Origin: Mastigias papua
Taxonomy: Eukaryota; Cnidaria; Scyphozoa; Rhizostomeae; Mastigiidae
Reading direction: 5' to 3'
Length of the DNA: 64,000 nucleotides
Assembly: GCA_964019165.1 (NCBI GenBank)
Contig: OZ025274.1
Span: 10,012,407 to 10,076,406, forward strand
Positions 19,815 to 32,800 of this stretch are shown here, piece by piece. Under the pieces are notes generated by a model. That model was not told where the DNA came from, searched no databases, and saw nothing but the letters and a program-made list of their open reading frames with translations. The position numbers were made by a program, and so were the translations under genes. The stretch's first letter is position 1; each line of letters begins with the position of its first letter.

Positions 19815-20499
19815 TCGGCGACTCAATGCTAAATTGACTTAGCGAATTTGGGCTGAAACAAAAACATAATGTAACAGTGAGAACACATCCTGGTGCTACC
19901 ATGCTCGACATCATGGATCACATCAGACCTGTTATTCGTGGGAAACCAGATAGTGTAATCATACATGCAGGAAGAAACGACATTACAAAGCACGTTGATA
20001 CGCAAAAAATGATCCGTGATATTGTGGAGGAAGCAAAGAAGGAGTCACCATGGACAAAGATAATTTTATCATCGTTAGCTACCGGGAAAGATATAAAGAA
20101 CAATCCAGGAATAGAGAAGAAATTCCTCAAGCTGAACCTCAAGATAAAAAATCTTGCAAATGAACTGAGTATTGAATGGATGGACAATTCCAACATAGAC
20201 GTATCATATCTTGGATTTAGCATGCTTCACTTAAACAAAAAAGGTAACACAATTCTAGCAAAGAACTTTATTAATGTAATTGAATCTAATTGAACCAGCT
20301 GTAACCCTTTTCCAAACAAGTCAACCAAGAGTAGTGGCGGTGGCAACAACTCATTTGTAAATATGACAGTATTAGCACGAGAAGGAAACGTTGTTGATTC
20401 AAATTGAAAAACTTGAAAAACAAAATTACTAAAACCACTGGTATTGAATACGATTGCTTTCAGGAGATGAGAATCCTCCGAGAAAAACATCCCAAAAAT

Positions 20500-23095
20500 A
20501 TCACAAGTGGCTACATAACATCAACTCGATAAGGAATAAGTGTTCGGATTTCTCGATAATGATCAAAGACTGATTAGACATACTCATAATAGCAGAAACT
20601 AAGCTAGATGACACGTTTCCTAAGGGACAATTTTTAATCGAGGGTTTCAAACAGCCATACAGACTTGATGTTATACAAAATAGTGGTGGGCTTCTTGTCT
20701 ACTTAAAAGATGGAATCATCAGCAAAGAGCTGAATAAGGAATACATATCAAAAGAAATTCAACTTATCCCTATCGAGCTTAATACTAGAAAACAAAAATG
20801 GTTGCTACTGCCGATCTACAAACCACCTAAATGAGATCCAGCATTATTCCGTAGTGAGATTTCCATATTAATTGACAGTTAGTTACAGAAATGTAAGAAT
20901 ATTGTCATATGAGGAGATTTTAACATGGAACCTAAGGATCCGAAAATGAGTTCTCTTATTGAGGATTATAGTCTTTATAGCCTAATCCACAACTCAACGT
21001 GTTATAAGAATGAAAATGGTCGTTGTATTGACCTTATACTTACGAATAAGAAGTATTCGTTCTTAGAGAGTCAGTCATTTGAAACTGGATATAGTGACCA
21101 TCACCATTTGATCTGCACTATACTAAAGTCTACTTACACCGAGATACCCTCCCCCCCCCCCCCCCAAAGATCACATTTTGACAATATAAGAATTTTTCCG
21201 AAGAGCCGTTTGGTATTGAACTGGATGCAAATCTGCAAAGAAATGCTCCTATTGAATACAGCGAATTAGATGAGGTCATCACTGATACATTGGACCAACA
21301 TGCACCAATGAAAATAAAAACTTTGCGAGGCAATAACGAGGAACATGTTAACAAAGAGCTTCGCAAGGAAATAGTATTGCGCACAAATCTGAAAAATAAA
21401 GCCAACAAAACTAAGAAGGAGGAGGACGTTAGACGGTATAAAAAGCAAAGAAACTTGATTGTAAAAATGAACAAAAAAGCGAAAAGAGATTATTATAAAA
21501 GTATCTCACCAAAATCAATTGATAATGACAGAAAATTTTGGAAAATGGTTAAACCAATGCTTTGAAATACAAATCCAATGAGCGACAAAATAATCCTCAT
21601 TGAAGATGAAAAGATCATTACCGATGACACTGAAATTGCGGAAACTTTCACTACATATTTCTTAAATATTACTGACTCTCTAGGACTGGGTGCTCCTGAC
21701 GACAATTATACAAATAACCTCAATATTATGGTATCCAATGCCGTAAAAAAGTACAAGAATCATCCGAGCATCAAGGCAATTAAAGCCTCTTCCCCGCAAA
21801 CAGATCAGTTTAAATTTTCGCATGTCTACCCCTGGAATGTGATGGATCAGATGGAGTCAATCGATTCAAGTAAAGCTAACAGTGGAAACACGCCTTTGAA
21901 AGTACTAAAAAATAGCAAAGACATTTTGGTCCCGTACTTAACAGACTGTATTAATGCAGCAATAAATAATTTTGATTTGCCTAGCGACTTGAAGATAAGC
22001 AATGTTTCAGCTGGCTATAAGAAGTGAGTACAAACAGATAGATCAAATTATAGGCCAATAAGTGTACTACCACCAATAGCAAAAATCTTTGAACGGTTGA
22101 TAGGTTCGCAACTAAATGGCTTTATTGAGAACAAACTGTCAAATCTCATAACTGCATTCAGAATAGGTTATAGTACGCAAGATGCACTACTTAGAGTAAT
22201 CGAATCTTTGCGAACATGTCTTGATGCCTTGGGGATTGTTGGTACTGTATTAATGGATCTTTCAAAGGCTTATGATTGTGTCCTACACGACTTGTTGATA
22301 GCTACATTGGAAGCCTATGGATTGGACAGAAATAGCTTTAAACTTATGTATAGCTATTTGACAGCCGTACCCAAAGAGTTAAAGTGGGCTTCTCCTACAG
22401 TTCCCTTGGTAAAATCAAGATAGGAATACTACAAGGATCGGTCCTTGGACCGATGCTATTCAACATTTTTGTCAATGATCTTTTCCAAATGGACTTGGAA
22501 TCTGAAATCTGCAACTACGCAGATGACAATACAATATACGCAAGAAGTAACACCCTCGAAGAAGTGATCAATAACTTGGAAAATGATCTGTCATCTATTT
22601 TACAATGGTTTACTGAAAACGGGATGGCATCAAACCCTGAGAAATTCCAACTCATGTTCCTTGGTCTTAAAAGTGATCAGCAAATGTGCTTAAGTATTGG
22701 TGATAAGATCACCAATCAATGCCAACAAGTCAAGCTCTTAGGAGTAACGATTGATTCTAAATTGAACTTTGACGACCATATATTCGAACTGTGCCACAGG
22801 GTAAACAGAAAAGTGAGTGCATTCTCAAGACTTATGAACTATCTTGACAACACACAAGCTTAACTTTTGTGTAAAATAACAGTGCTGGCAAATTTCAATT
22901 ATTGCCCTAATTTAACAAATAGATAAATAGAATACATAAGTGTGCACTAAGGGTGCTCCATAAGGATAAGGATACATCATTTGATACGTGTTTACAAAGA
23001 TTTTCGTCATGGAATCATGATTATCCAACATCTCACTGAAAACTTTTCAATTGACAATAATTTGGGATCACAGTTTTATCTTCATATATTCTATT
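20500..23095 (+). pseudogene. LINE ORF2 relic (endonuclease and reverse transcriptase)
   Basis: Endonuclease blocks are I-I-A-E-T-K-L-D near 20582-20605, G-D-F-N near 20913, D-L-I-L-T-N-K near 21030, and Y-S-D-H-H-H-L near 21090-21110. RT blocks are D-Q-M-E-S-I-D-S-S-K-A-N near 21845, R-P-I-S-V-L-P near 22055, and L-M-D-L-S-K-A-Y-D near 22255-22280. G-S-V-L-G-P-M-L-F-N-I-F lies near 22438-22475, Y-A-D-D near 22516, and K-L-L-G-V-T-I-D near 22735-22755. Frame changes occur at about 20830, 21180, 21565, 22025 and 22420. A run of 15 C at 21151-21165 sits at one of them. Confidence 0.8.
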
Positions 23096-23129
23096 AAAGT
23101 CCATAGTTTTTAGATAAGATAGACGATGA

Positions 23130-23910
23130 GGCCCAACAAAATGTGTTCCGTGATGAAAGTGACTCAATCGTCCTCCAAAATAAAGGCAAGCTCAATAAAC
23201 TTTCACTGTTTATTGCAAATTTAGAAAACTCTGTTATGTCATCGTCGCCGCAGCCACTGCACTCTTCTTCTAATCACACGCTTTCACGTTCTAAATTACC
23301 TGACCTAAACCTCCCAACTTTCAACCATAATGTTACGGAGTAGTTTGGGTACTGGGAACGATTTCAATCCTAAGTGGGTAACTCTCATGACCTGCCAAAG
23401 TCCGCTAAATTCACGTACCTAATGGTTCAGCTGAAAAGAGAAGCACTGGCTACGGTGAAAAGTTTAAGTTCATCTGAAAAGAACTATTCGATACTTGCTA
23501 CTACGTTGCAAGAGAACTTTGGTTTGCCTAAACAAATTATTCGTGCAGATGTTTTGAATTTAATCAAACTGCCAAGACCAACCCTCGTTGCCAGTAGTGT
23601 GCGTCATTTTAACAACTCTATGATGTGTGACCTCCGTTCATTAGAATCTCGATCATTGGAGGTCCACAAATAAAGAGCTTTGGAATTTGGCTTCGAGCTA
23701 CGTTACTTATTAAAAAGAAAGCGTGTGATACAGATTTGTCTCATTAAGGGGAGTCTCCTACAAGAATGCTGCAATGAAGGGGGTGTCAATTCTTGTGTGA
23801 CAAGCCGTTACATCAGGGCAGCTGGTAGGAAGGTCAAAACAACAATTTTTTCCGTTACTTACAGTGTGAATGACCCCTTATGCCAGGATACGTCCTTCCT
23901 GTTGATCTGA
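23130..23910 (+). mobile_element. BEL/Pao gag relic
   Basis: The plus strand gives K-L-P-D-L-N-L-P-T-F-N near 23295-23330, then after a stop Y-W-E-R-F, D-L-P-K-S-A-K-F-T-Y-L near 23390-23420. L-K-R-E-A-L-A-T-V, S-E-K-N-Y-S and L-Q-E-N-F-G follow to about 23525. This order is the BEL/Pao gag hallmark. One or more frame breaks; ends unclear. It is unlikely to belong to the pol relic at the left edge, from which it is 22 kb away. Confidence 0.7.
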
Positions 23911-24428
23911 CAAGCAGAGCCAGAATGGAAAACAATGATCAGTTTCACAGTAAATGTTAGCCTAGAGAGCTGCTTTGCAAAACTCGTTATAAAGTGACAT
24001 GATGTGCTATAAGTTAATTTTGTGGCTGAGATGGTTTAGTTCAACGGGCCACTAAAAGCTTATTTGTCTTGTAAGCCGGATTTGGCCCTCGGGCCGGAGG
24101 TTGCCCCATCATTTCCCTATCCGAAAGATTTCCTTCGATCTCCCGGTTTTGGCCAAATCTCCCTTGTTTTTCTTTGGCAACATTCCAAGATCTCTAGGTG
24201 TTAAAACTTTTAGCTTGATTGGCCAAGAGCACCCCCCCCCCCCCAATGAAAGCTTTCATGTGTCCCTCCAAAATCATATCTTCCATTTTAGCTGTAAACA
24301 AGTAGTAGTTTGAGATCTAGTAACAAAAGTTCCGCGCATGCGGCGACGTTCCCACCTGAGACCAACCTTACATCTGGTACTTTTTGGTTTGGTGTAATAT
24401 TCAAGACATCCCCTTTTATAACTGCAGG

Positions 24429-24504
24429 ATGTCTGACAGTAACAGAAAGAAGAAGAAGAGAAAAGGCAAGAACAAGAAGAAGGGAAATGACAGCTTGCCT
24501 GTAG
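24429..24504 (+). CDS. gene A exon 1
   Basis: ATG followed by codons for a strongly basic stretch (S-N-R-K-K-K-K-R-K-G-K-N-K-K-K-G), ending L-P-V plus one base at the donor G|GTATGT. The preceding bases CTTTTATAACTGCAG look like a splice acceptor, so this may be the second exon with a non-coding or coding exon upstream. Confidence 0.6.
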
Positions 24505-27500
24505 GTATGTTCTAAGTACATGATTGCAGTTCAGCTTCAAAGATCCATCCATAGTAGTATGTAAACCAGCTTACTTAATTTTCAGTTCTTTTGCAGTTAG
24601 TTTCAAAAGTGAGTTCTATTGCCACTTCTTATGGCAGTATTTTGTACTCACCTACACGTAGGACTGGTTCAATTGGCCTATGTGTGGTGTGATTCCCGAG
24701 AAATGTCAGCATGATTTTAGTAACCAATAACTGATTCAAACCAACATCGATTGCTCTCACAGTATGGCGTGAGCCTTCGTTTTCAGATCTGAAATTAAGA
24801 CCTCATGGCGTAGCCTTGAATCGTTATTTTCTGTTGTATTTATTATTTTATTTCATTTCTTCCTCAGTTTCAGGATTATATAGTCTACATAGATCACACG
24901 TAAATAAATCCCCCTCACATTTAGGGAGCTAGCACTGCACACCTGATAAAAGGGGCATCTCTAGCTGTGAATAGACAAAAGGTGGGCTTCATCTAGACAT
25001 AGGTTTGACTGAATGGTGTAGTGCTTAAATGTGGACAGAGGGAAAATCTATGATTAATAGTAATGAAAAGAGATGAAAAGAATGTCATATAATATGTGAG
25101 TAGACTACTGCACTACCAAGCCCCAGTGACTTGATGTAATATTCCATTAGCCAGCAAAGAAACCAAAGCAAGGGAATAGAGTAATACAATAGTTAGACAT
25201 TGAGTTACAGTAGATAGGAGCATTGGCTCTTCAAATTTAGTTCTACTCGCAACCAATTAACATTATTTACTTGTATCCAGATTTTCCTTGCTGATTCCTT
25301 ATGTTTGGATCCTGATGCCAGGAAAACACAGTTTTACGACCAGTTTTGGCCAGATTGAACAAGAAAAACTAAGTTTGGCCTTGGTGAGCCAAACACCACA
25401 ATCAAATTTCACCTTTTACACTGGGATGCCAAAATAGTTAGATGCCAAATGATAAACTTAGGTGCACTTTTGGCAAATTTGAACACTGTACACTTGGGCA
25501 TTTTTCTTGGTACAGTTAAGATCTGACGTAAAAAGTGCCATTTCAAAGTGGCATATAGGCCTACTAGCTTCATACTGTACCTAATTGCATTCTAATGTTT
25601 TTTCGTGAAAAATACTGAACCTTAGACCCCGTTCACATGATATCAACACCACAATGGTACTATATGACCTGGTGTGAAATTGTACTTGTGTATGATTTTT
25701 TGGCCTCCCATTTACATGATAATTGTGTGATATCATTTTGCTTAGGAAAAGCAACAGTTACTATGTCACTTAACTATCATTGCCCCTTTCTGGGCCCTGT
25801 GCAGGAAACTGCAGCTAGTAAATACTGCACATCATTTATTTTTCTCTTAAAGTGGTCAATGGTTTGCAAAATTAGACCTATATTGATTTGCAATAGTATA
25901 GAAATACCTTGGGTGCCAGCATAGCATGGCAGGCCCACCACTTCTGGCTTCCCACCACTTTTTGCTAACTTTTATGAAGCAATTTGTCGCCTTTTCAGCC
26001 CGCCTACCTCTTTATTTGGTGGCACCATTTTTGAGCATTTTTTTCAGTTGACACCCACTCTTGAACCAACAGTACGTTAAATGGCCTCTATTTCTTTATT
26101 TTTGTCCTTGAAATGAACATGACATTAAATTATATTGGAATGATGCCAGTATGGCTATTTACATGGTGTCACTATAATGCCAGTATCAAATCATACTGGT
26201 ATGGCTATCAACATGGCTTTATGCCCATATGGTATTGATATCTTGAAAACTGGCAGTCAAAAGACAACTAGGACACTGCATCTGCATAGTGCTGGTGTGG
26301 TACTGTTATTGTTTAAATGGGGTCTTAGATGGCATATTGGATGTACCCAAGATAGTAATGCATGTTGTTGAATAAGCTTTTCTGAAATCTATAATTCAGA
26401 AGACCTCATAGGCTTGTAATGATTGTGACCATTTTGACTTGCTTGGAGTTGTCTCTAAGATGTGCCACCATGGTTGACTGATAGAAAAAAATTTTTGCAT
26501 TCTTGATTTGCCAGAAAGATGCAAATTACATTTCCCATGATTAGTTCTCAATAAAATATTGGTGTCCAGAGTGATATATGCATGAAAATATATACAAACT
26601 AGTATGTCCTATGACTATTTGAAAATGCACTTCACATAGATTGAGAAAAGACAGATACAAGCTAAGTGTAAAATGCCACATAGCAAGACCTGATGGTAGT
26701 GAAATAGCTAGATCATAGTAAATGCCAATACCTGAGGAGTACAGCAGTTACCTTCAATATTTAGAGCAATCCTGAACTAAAAACATGTTATATACAAAGA
26801 GTGCTTAACACATCTTACGAACAATAACTAATGCTCTAAGCATCTTTGAATGTGGTGAGCAGGGCAGTAGTTCAGGGGAGTTCTTTGGTTTACTTCTATG
26901 TAATATGTTGTTTGTGGCAACATTTTTGAGTTTACTAGTAATGTAGCTTTGATGGGATTTATTTATTGCCAGATCACAGAAAATTTCTAGGAGTGTGGAG
27001 CAGGATTTGGCAAAAATGCCTTTAAGCTGCTCATTGGGATATAAAACAATGCTGTATTAGGACCTTGAGAGGTTATAATTTTCTGTATTTTTATGCAATG
27101 CATTGATTTTATGGTTTGTCTAATATCCAATGTAGAGAATGCTGTCCACTGATTGCAATAGGTTGTCTGGTCTAAGATCATCACCGGTAATTATTTACTT
27201 AAGGGATATTGTGGAAAGTGAACAAGGAGGGGAACCCCATTTATACCATGAAGAGAGGAGGCAAAAAAAATTCAGAACAGAGCTGTGGCACCTTGTGAAT
27301 CTACCCACATTAAAGTATTTTCTGCATCTAACTACCACATAAAGTAAGGAATCAGGATGAAAGCAGAAATAACAATCTTTATAACTCAGATTCCATAGAA
27401 GGAAGTTTTTTCGAGTAACAAGAGTGTTATTCAGATACCTTACATTGAAATTAAAAATACTTTAAGTATTTTACTTTTAGCTATTGACCAGTGGAACATA

Positions 27501-29811
27501 AATTAGCCACATCAATTTCAGAAACAGCACAAAGAATAGCACCTTGAGATGACAGTTTGTTTTCAATACATTCAAGATTGTACTACCTTCAATACTTGTT
27601 TGGTATTTCTGTAAACACCATATTGTATGTTGCAACACAGCAAGTATTCATCCAAAGAGATCTTATGGTGGTTCCAAGGGATTATGAGATACTATTTGAC
27701 ACTGCATGAATGTTGTCAATGCAGCTGTAGATTGCATCCAAATTTTGATTTAGGAAGCTTCAGGTGAATCAAATTGGAATATTTGGATAAATCAGCAATA
27801 GTCAAATGATAGGACAACTTAGATAGGACATATCTTTGAGATATTATGAGCTTATTCTTAGAATGGATGCTAAGCATGACAATTATCTGTAGAAAATGTG
27901 GAAGAGTTTCTTTTACTGCGAACTGGTGCCTCTGATTTGACATTTCAAAGTCTAAGTGTCTACCAAGGTATTTGAAGACTTCCCATTTTCACCAGAAGGA
28001 ATACAATCAATATTAATTAGAAGGTTTGGAGTGAGCTGGAAATGGTTGGTGAAGAGTGTGTTTTATACCAGACTTTATGCACTTGTTTACTCAAAAACTC
28101 AAATAATCATATTTTCCCTTTGGCTCCATTTCATATAGCAGTTTAGTAGCAGTTGATTCTCCTTTTGTTAGAGGCTTTGACATCATGAGCTAGGAACTGG
28201 CACCAATGAAATGGGATGAACCTTTCTCCATGGTAAAGTTAGTTACTTGTAATAATTTATATACAAAGAGAAAAATTCCTTATACCTTACAAACAGGCCC
28301 GCTATTTAAATGATGTATTTAGGCCCAGCTTTAAAGTTTGGTAACACACAGTAACAACTTGTCAGAATCTGAAAAGTTGGGGATGTGTCCCCTCAAGGCC
28401 ATTTCCATCCTTTTGAGGAGAAAGGTTAGGGTCTGTTCTCCCATAATTGTGCACCTGTGCTGCCCCAGGATCAATATATCTGGCATTATGTTATATGCTC
28501 CCTGCACAGACTTACCCCATGAAAAACACTCTTTGATTTTTGCACACTCATAAAACAGGTCTGGCCAACCAACTAGTCAAACACAGAGCTTATTCTGACA
28601 TCTGATTTGATGAGATAGAGGCAGTTGTGGAGGCATTTTAGAAAGAGGATGGCAGTAAATGTCTTGCTTTCTTTTCTTCTTGTATCATATCATTTTTGCA
28701 TTGCTTAGTCATATACAGATTTTGAGCTTTTAATTTTGTTTTATTTTGTTGATTTGTTGTGAAGTTGGTTAGGATAAGGGCAGAATAGGAGATTTTATAA
28801 TGTTTTGTTATTTCTGGAGCAAGTTATTGGTAGTTTTCATTGTAGCTGCCTTTTACTACCACATGGGCCACAATGGAGTCATGCACACTTATCTAAGCAG
28901 GTTTATGATTTTAATTTGTGTTGTGAAGTTACATATCATATAGGATTCCTGAAGGTATGATCTGAAGCTATTGTGTTTCTTATTTCCTTGCCTTACCCTG
29001 GTACTCTGATGAGCCAATTGTTCTGGTACATGCAGTTTGTTTATGAAAATAAAAGAGTGGAAAAACAACACATAAGGGCAGCAAAAGTCATTTATAGATT
29101 GAATAAATCAATAAAAGATGAAGATGTACTAGCAGCAGTCAACTGGCAAGACCTTGGCTACATCTATAAAAGGAAAATTGCAATTGAAATGCACAAAGTA
29201 ACATTCGACACCAAAAGTAGAATAGCTCATCAGTACTGTGTTGGAAGACAGTCTTTGAAAAAGGGGGCAAAATTTGAAATAAAGAGAATGAGAACCGAAT
29301 TTGGAAGACAGTCAATACAGTTCAGAGGTCCCATAATATGGAATTCATTAAACAAAGAACTAAAGAAGCAAACAAATAGAGAAACTTTCAAACGCCATTT
29401 AAGATCAGACATGAAAACATTAAATAAATTGTCTTTTGGAAAAGAAACAACATTTAACGCAAATAGGGATGAAAATTATGTTTACTATTAGAAATAAGAT
29501 TAGGGACAATTTCGATATAAGGTTAGAGACAATTTTAACATTTACGTTAATTTTTAAACAAACTTTTGTAATTAGGCTAGTTCATTTTAATTTAAGCAGG
29601 TCCACATCAGCTTTTTGCTGCCAAATTTTGACCTGGGTAAATTAAACCATGTATGTATGTATGTATGTATGTATGTATGTATGTATGTATGTATGTATGT
29701 ATGTATGTATGTATGTATGTATGTATGTATGTATGTATGTATGTATGTATGTATGTATGTATGTATGTATGTATGTATGTATGTATGTATGTATGTATGT
29801 ATGTATGTATG

Positions 29812-29845
<34 letters not shown>

Positions 29846-32800
29846 AGAGTCGTTTAAAAGTCTCCTGCAGAGCCTGGTAAAGCTGCAGTTCAAATGTCTG
29901 CCAGTTTTGTGATTTGGTAACAGTTTGTGTGTTTGAGGTATAGCACCATTGCAATGCAAGTCATATCATCAGAGCTCTCCAGTTGTAGAACTGAATGTGA
30001 GTGAGATTGTATTTCTGCCTTGTCCCAAATTGTTTTGGGCTCTTCTGGCATCTTCAGATTACCTCAAACTACATCACTTTTCCACTCCCCCAAAGGTACA
30101 GGCTTCAAAGAAGCATATGGGAGGTGGGATTTACAAGAGTTTAGGAAACATCCTTAAGTGAATATGTAGTAGCTTGAAGAGAGTAAATGACTTTGTGAGA
30201 AGGAGAACTATGTGGGGTCTTGTAGTGTAGCCCCAAGCAAAATTTTTGAAGCTATGCCCTTTACGTTGGCGTGGAGTGCATCGCTCAAATGTTATGCTTG
30301 GCATTAGCCATAAGGAACATTGATACTTTTGCCACAACTATTCTACATAACTGAGCGATAGGATGAGACTATATTTGAAGAGAAATCCTGCAATTCGATT
30401 TAATGACAATCAAGAGGATCATCTTTCTGCAAAAGTAGGGGCAATCGCTTCCCCATACTCCCTGTGACTACATCATTGAGTACATAAAGAACTATTAAGA
30501 ATGCGTGAGATTTTTTCATTTTGCGTGTGAGTGTGAGAAATGACGCAAATGCGTGATAGAAGTATGAAACTATTATGTAATACCATACCTACACTTATGG
30601 GCACCATGCTACCTATTGATGAGTTGAATATTCTAGTTGTCGTGTCCTCATTTTTCAATTTTATGTTTACCAATTGTTCAACTAATGACAATATTGCAGT
30701 TCGCTCCCCATTGTATACAACAGGGTTGTATGATTGTGGATTTATCAATCCTTTTATCAATATGCCTATTGTAAGCAAGGGCAATGGTTAACCTATCACA
30801 ATTTAGAAGTATTTTGTAGCATTGTACTCCCTCCTCAGTTCAGTTCAGTTCATTTTGAAAATTCTTCTACATACTTGCAAAAGTTACAAAAACACTATGA
30901 AAAATATATAAATATTAGACTCAGACTAGTTACAGAGAATGGACAAAAATACAAAAGGATTACATAAAAACTTTGTATGGAAGAGGGATTTTCTTAATGG
31001 TGGAGCTCCCTTTATAGATAAACTAATTGGGAAGGGAGCTCCCCAATTGCTGAATACTTATCCATCAATTTGAATTATTTTCAACGATTTGAGGCTGGTT
31101 GATACAATATGCTAGAAAGGACTACACTGAATAATTTTTTGGAAATAGATGTAAGTTTAGTTTGCTACGAAAATTCATCATAAAAGGACATTGTTTAAAA
31201 TCTGAGGGAATATTGTTCCAAAATTTAGCACCAGTATGCCTAATTTAGATCTCTTCGCTGCATTGCAAAGTGTTATGATGTGTCAAGAAAATGTTGCCCT
31301 TACGAACCTGCCTGGTATCATATTGATGAACATCTTATCATGCACAATACCGTCTTGTCAATAGTAAGCTTTATATTATTGATTTGATTTTGTTCGTTAT
31401 CTGAGATTGTTTCCTTAGTCCATATTGCACCATGCCCAAGGTATGAAAGGAGAATTTTTATCAATATGTGTTTTGTCTCTGATTCTGTTGTGTTTTTCCT
31501 GATTTCAGTTCAGTCTCCTGTCTGTTGGTGTTGCATTCTTTTGCCATTTCAACCATTGTGTGGTGATGGAATGTGAAGTGCTTTTTGTATGTGTTTTCTT
31601 TTAGGTTAACCAATTGAGATTTAATGTTCTTCATCTTATTGACATATACGGGTACAGTTGCTTGACCTCGTATATTTTCATCATTTCCTAGGCACTCTTA
31701 TTATGATTCTCTCAAATTTGATAGAGGTTGCTCGTATTTCATTTCATAATTCTACTTCTAAGCCGTTATACTCAGTTAATTCTTCAAAACGCGTTTTGCA
31801 ATTTTGCAGCTCTCATTCCGGTCTTGCCTCATTTTCAATAGTCAACGTAGTATTTGGTTTTGTTTGGAGAGATTTATCTTGATGTCAAATCGTTGAATTT
31901 TTGCCGTATTGTTTATATCCATATCATTTTTGGTCTTCCTTGTAGCCTTGTTACTTTCCTGAGATGATCTTGGGCTTTCGTTACTGGTGTTTCAGAATTT
32001 GGCCTCATTACATTCCCTAACCACATAATTCTTCCTTACTCTTAGTACTTGGCTGTTTGTCACACATTTCGTTTTGGCGTAAAGATTTTGTTGGTGATTT
32101 TCCTCTGCCAGTTTCTTCCCTGGCCTTTCCTTTTTCTCTTGGTTTCTGGAGAGCTTTAAGGATACCTTGCTTTATTTGTTTTGGGCATTCTCCATTCATT
32201 GTCATGTTGTCAAATAGATTTGCTATGCCGTTGTGTACTTGTAATGGTCCATACTTTACAAAATTCTCCATTTTTATTGCCTAATCCACACTTTTACCGT
32301 GCTTTAAGCTTGCTGGAGCACTTTTTAGTCCTGCCTCGGTGAATGGTCGCCGCATTTCGTATAGTTATATCATTGGAAGTAATTCTAGTATTGTTAATAT
32401 GGAATTATTATGTTGCCTGTGTATTGCGCTTTATCACATCTATGATATAAATGTGATCTTTTCATCTGTGGAGTATTATAGCTAGAAAGCTTGAAACGAG
32501 TGAAGAGAATAACTGAGATGTTTGTGCAGGTGCTGCGTCAGTGAAGAGTCTTCAATTCAAAGTCGACATCACTTCACCAGAGCAGGTTGGTTCTGAGGGA
32601 GAGGTTAGCCATATCACAGATTCTGTTGTATTGAATTCAGATATGACTGCTATCCACGAAAATGACAACCACAATTCAATGGATGGGAAAGCTGCTGTTG
32701 AAACAATTGATAACCGGAAAGAAGACGAAGAAGAAAATAATTTTGATAGTCAGTTGCATTCTGGTGATAGCACAACAATAGATGAGCCCAGGGAAAATTG

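Larger units (their letters stand above)
18382..20293 (+). pseudogene. LINE ORF1 relic with SGNH/esterase domain
   Basis: The N-terminal part (18382-18633) is a Lys/Glu-rich helical segment. A charged region with runs such as RKRKKKYYREK lies near 19098-19130. The SGNH domain then starts with T-T-I-I-G at 19247-19258. It is cut by a 556-bp insertion after that Gly and resumes with D-S-M-L at 19820. Block III (H-A-G-R-N-D, 19960-19985) and a late H-L-N-K-K-G block (20228-20245), which supplies the catalytic His region, follow. A stop (TGA) lies shortly after the GDS motif even without the insertion. In such LINEs ORF1 binds RNA; whether the esterase activity matters is unsettled. Confidence 0.75.
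18380..23095 (+). mobile_element. decayed CR1-like LINE with an esterase-type ORF1
   Basis: A long plus-strand non-LTR element. ORF1 relics (18382-20293) end in an SGNH-hydrolase-like domain. ORF2 relics (about 20500-22865) give an APE-type endonuclease and a reverse transcriptase with the box C-N-Y-A-D-D-N near 22510-22535. The C-terminal stretch lies at 22864-23095, with several frame breaks. Esterase domains in ORF1 are known from some CR1/L2-type elements, which supports the clade call. A solo LTR has landed in ORF1. More than a dozen stops and frameshifts show the copy is dead. Confidence 0.82.
24505..32529 (+). other. gene A intron 1 (8.0 kb), filled with element relics
   Basis: Begins GTATGT and ends TTTGTGCAG. 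Contains R2-like, CR1-like and other LINE relics and the ATGT array listed separately. 24.5-27.7 kb and 29.9-31.6 kb hold no recognisable gene. A further small phase-1 to phase-1 exon cannot be excluded. Confidence 0.55.

Noticed and set aside
29615..29959. Long frames of repeating MYVC and HTYI on both strands
   Set aside because: They are translations of the ATGT microsatellite, open only because the repeat contains no stop in those frames.
30473..30791. Overlapping 80-100 residue frames on both strands
   Set aside because: Neither shows a known motif, clear exon borders or phase fit with gene A.
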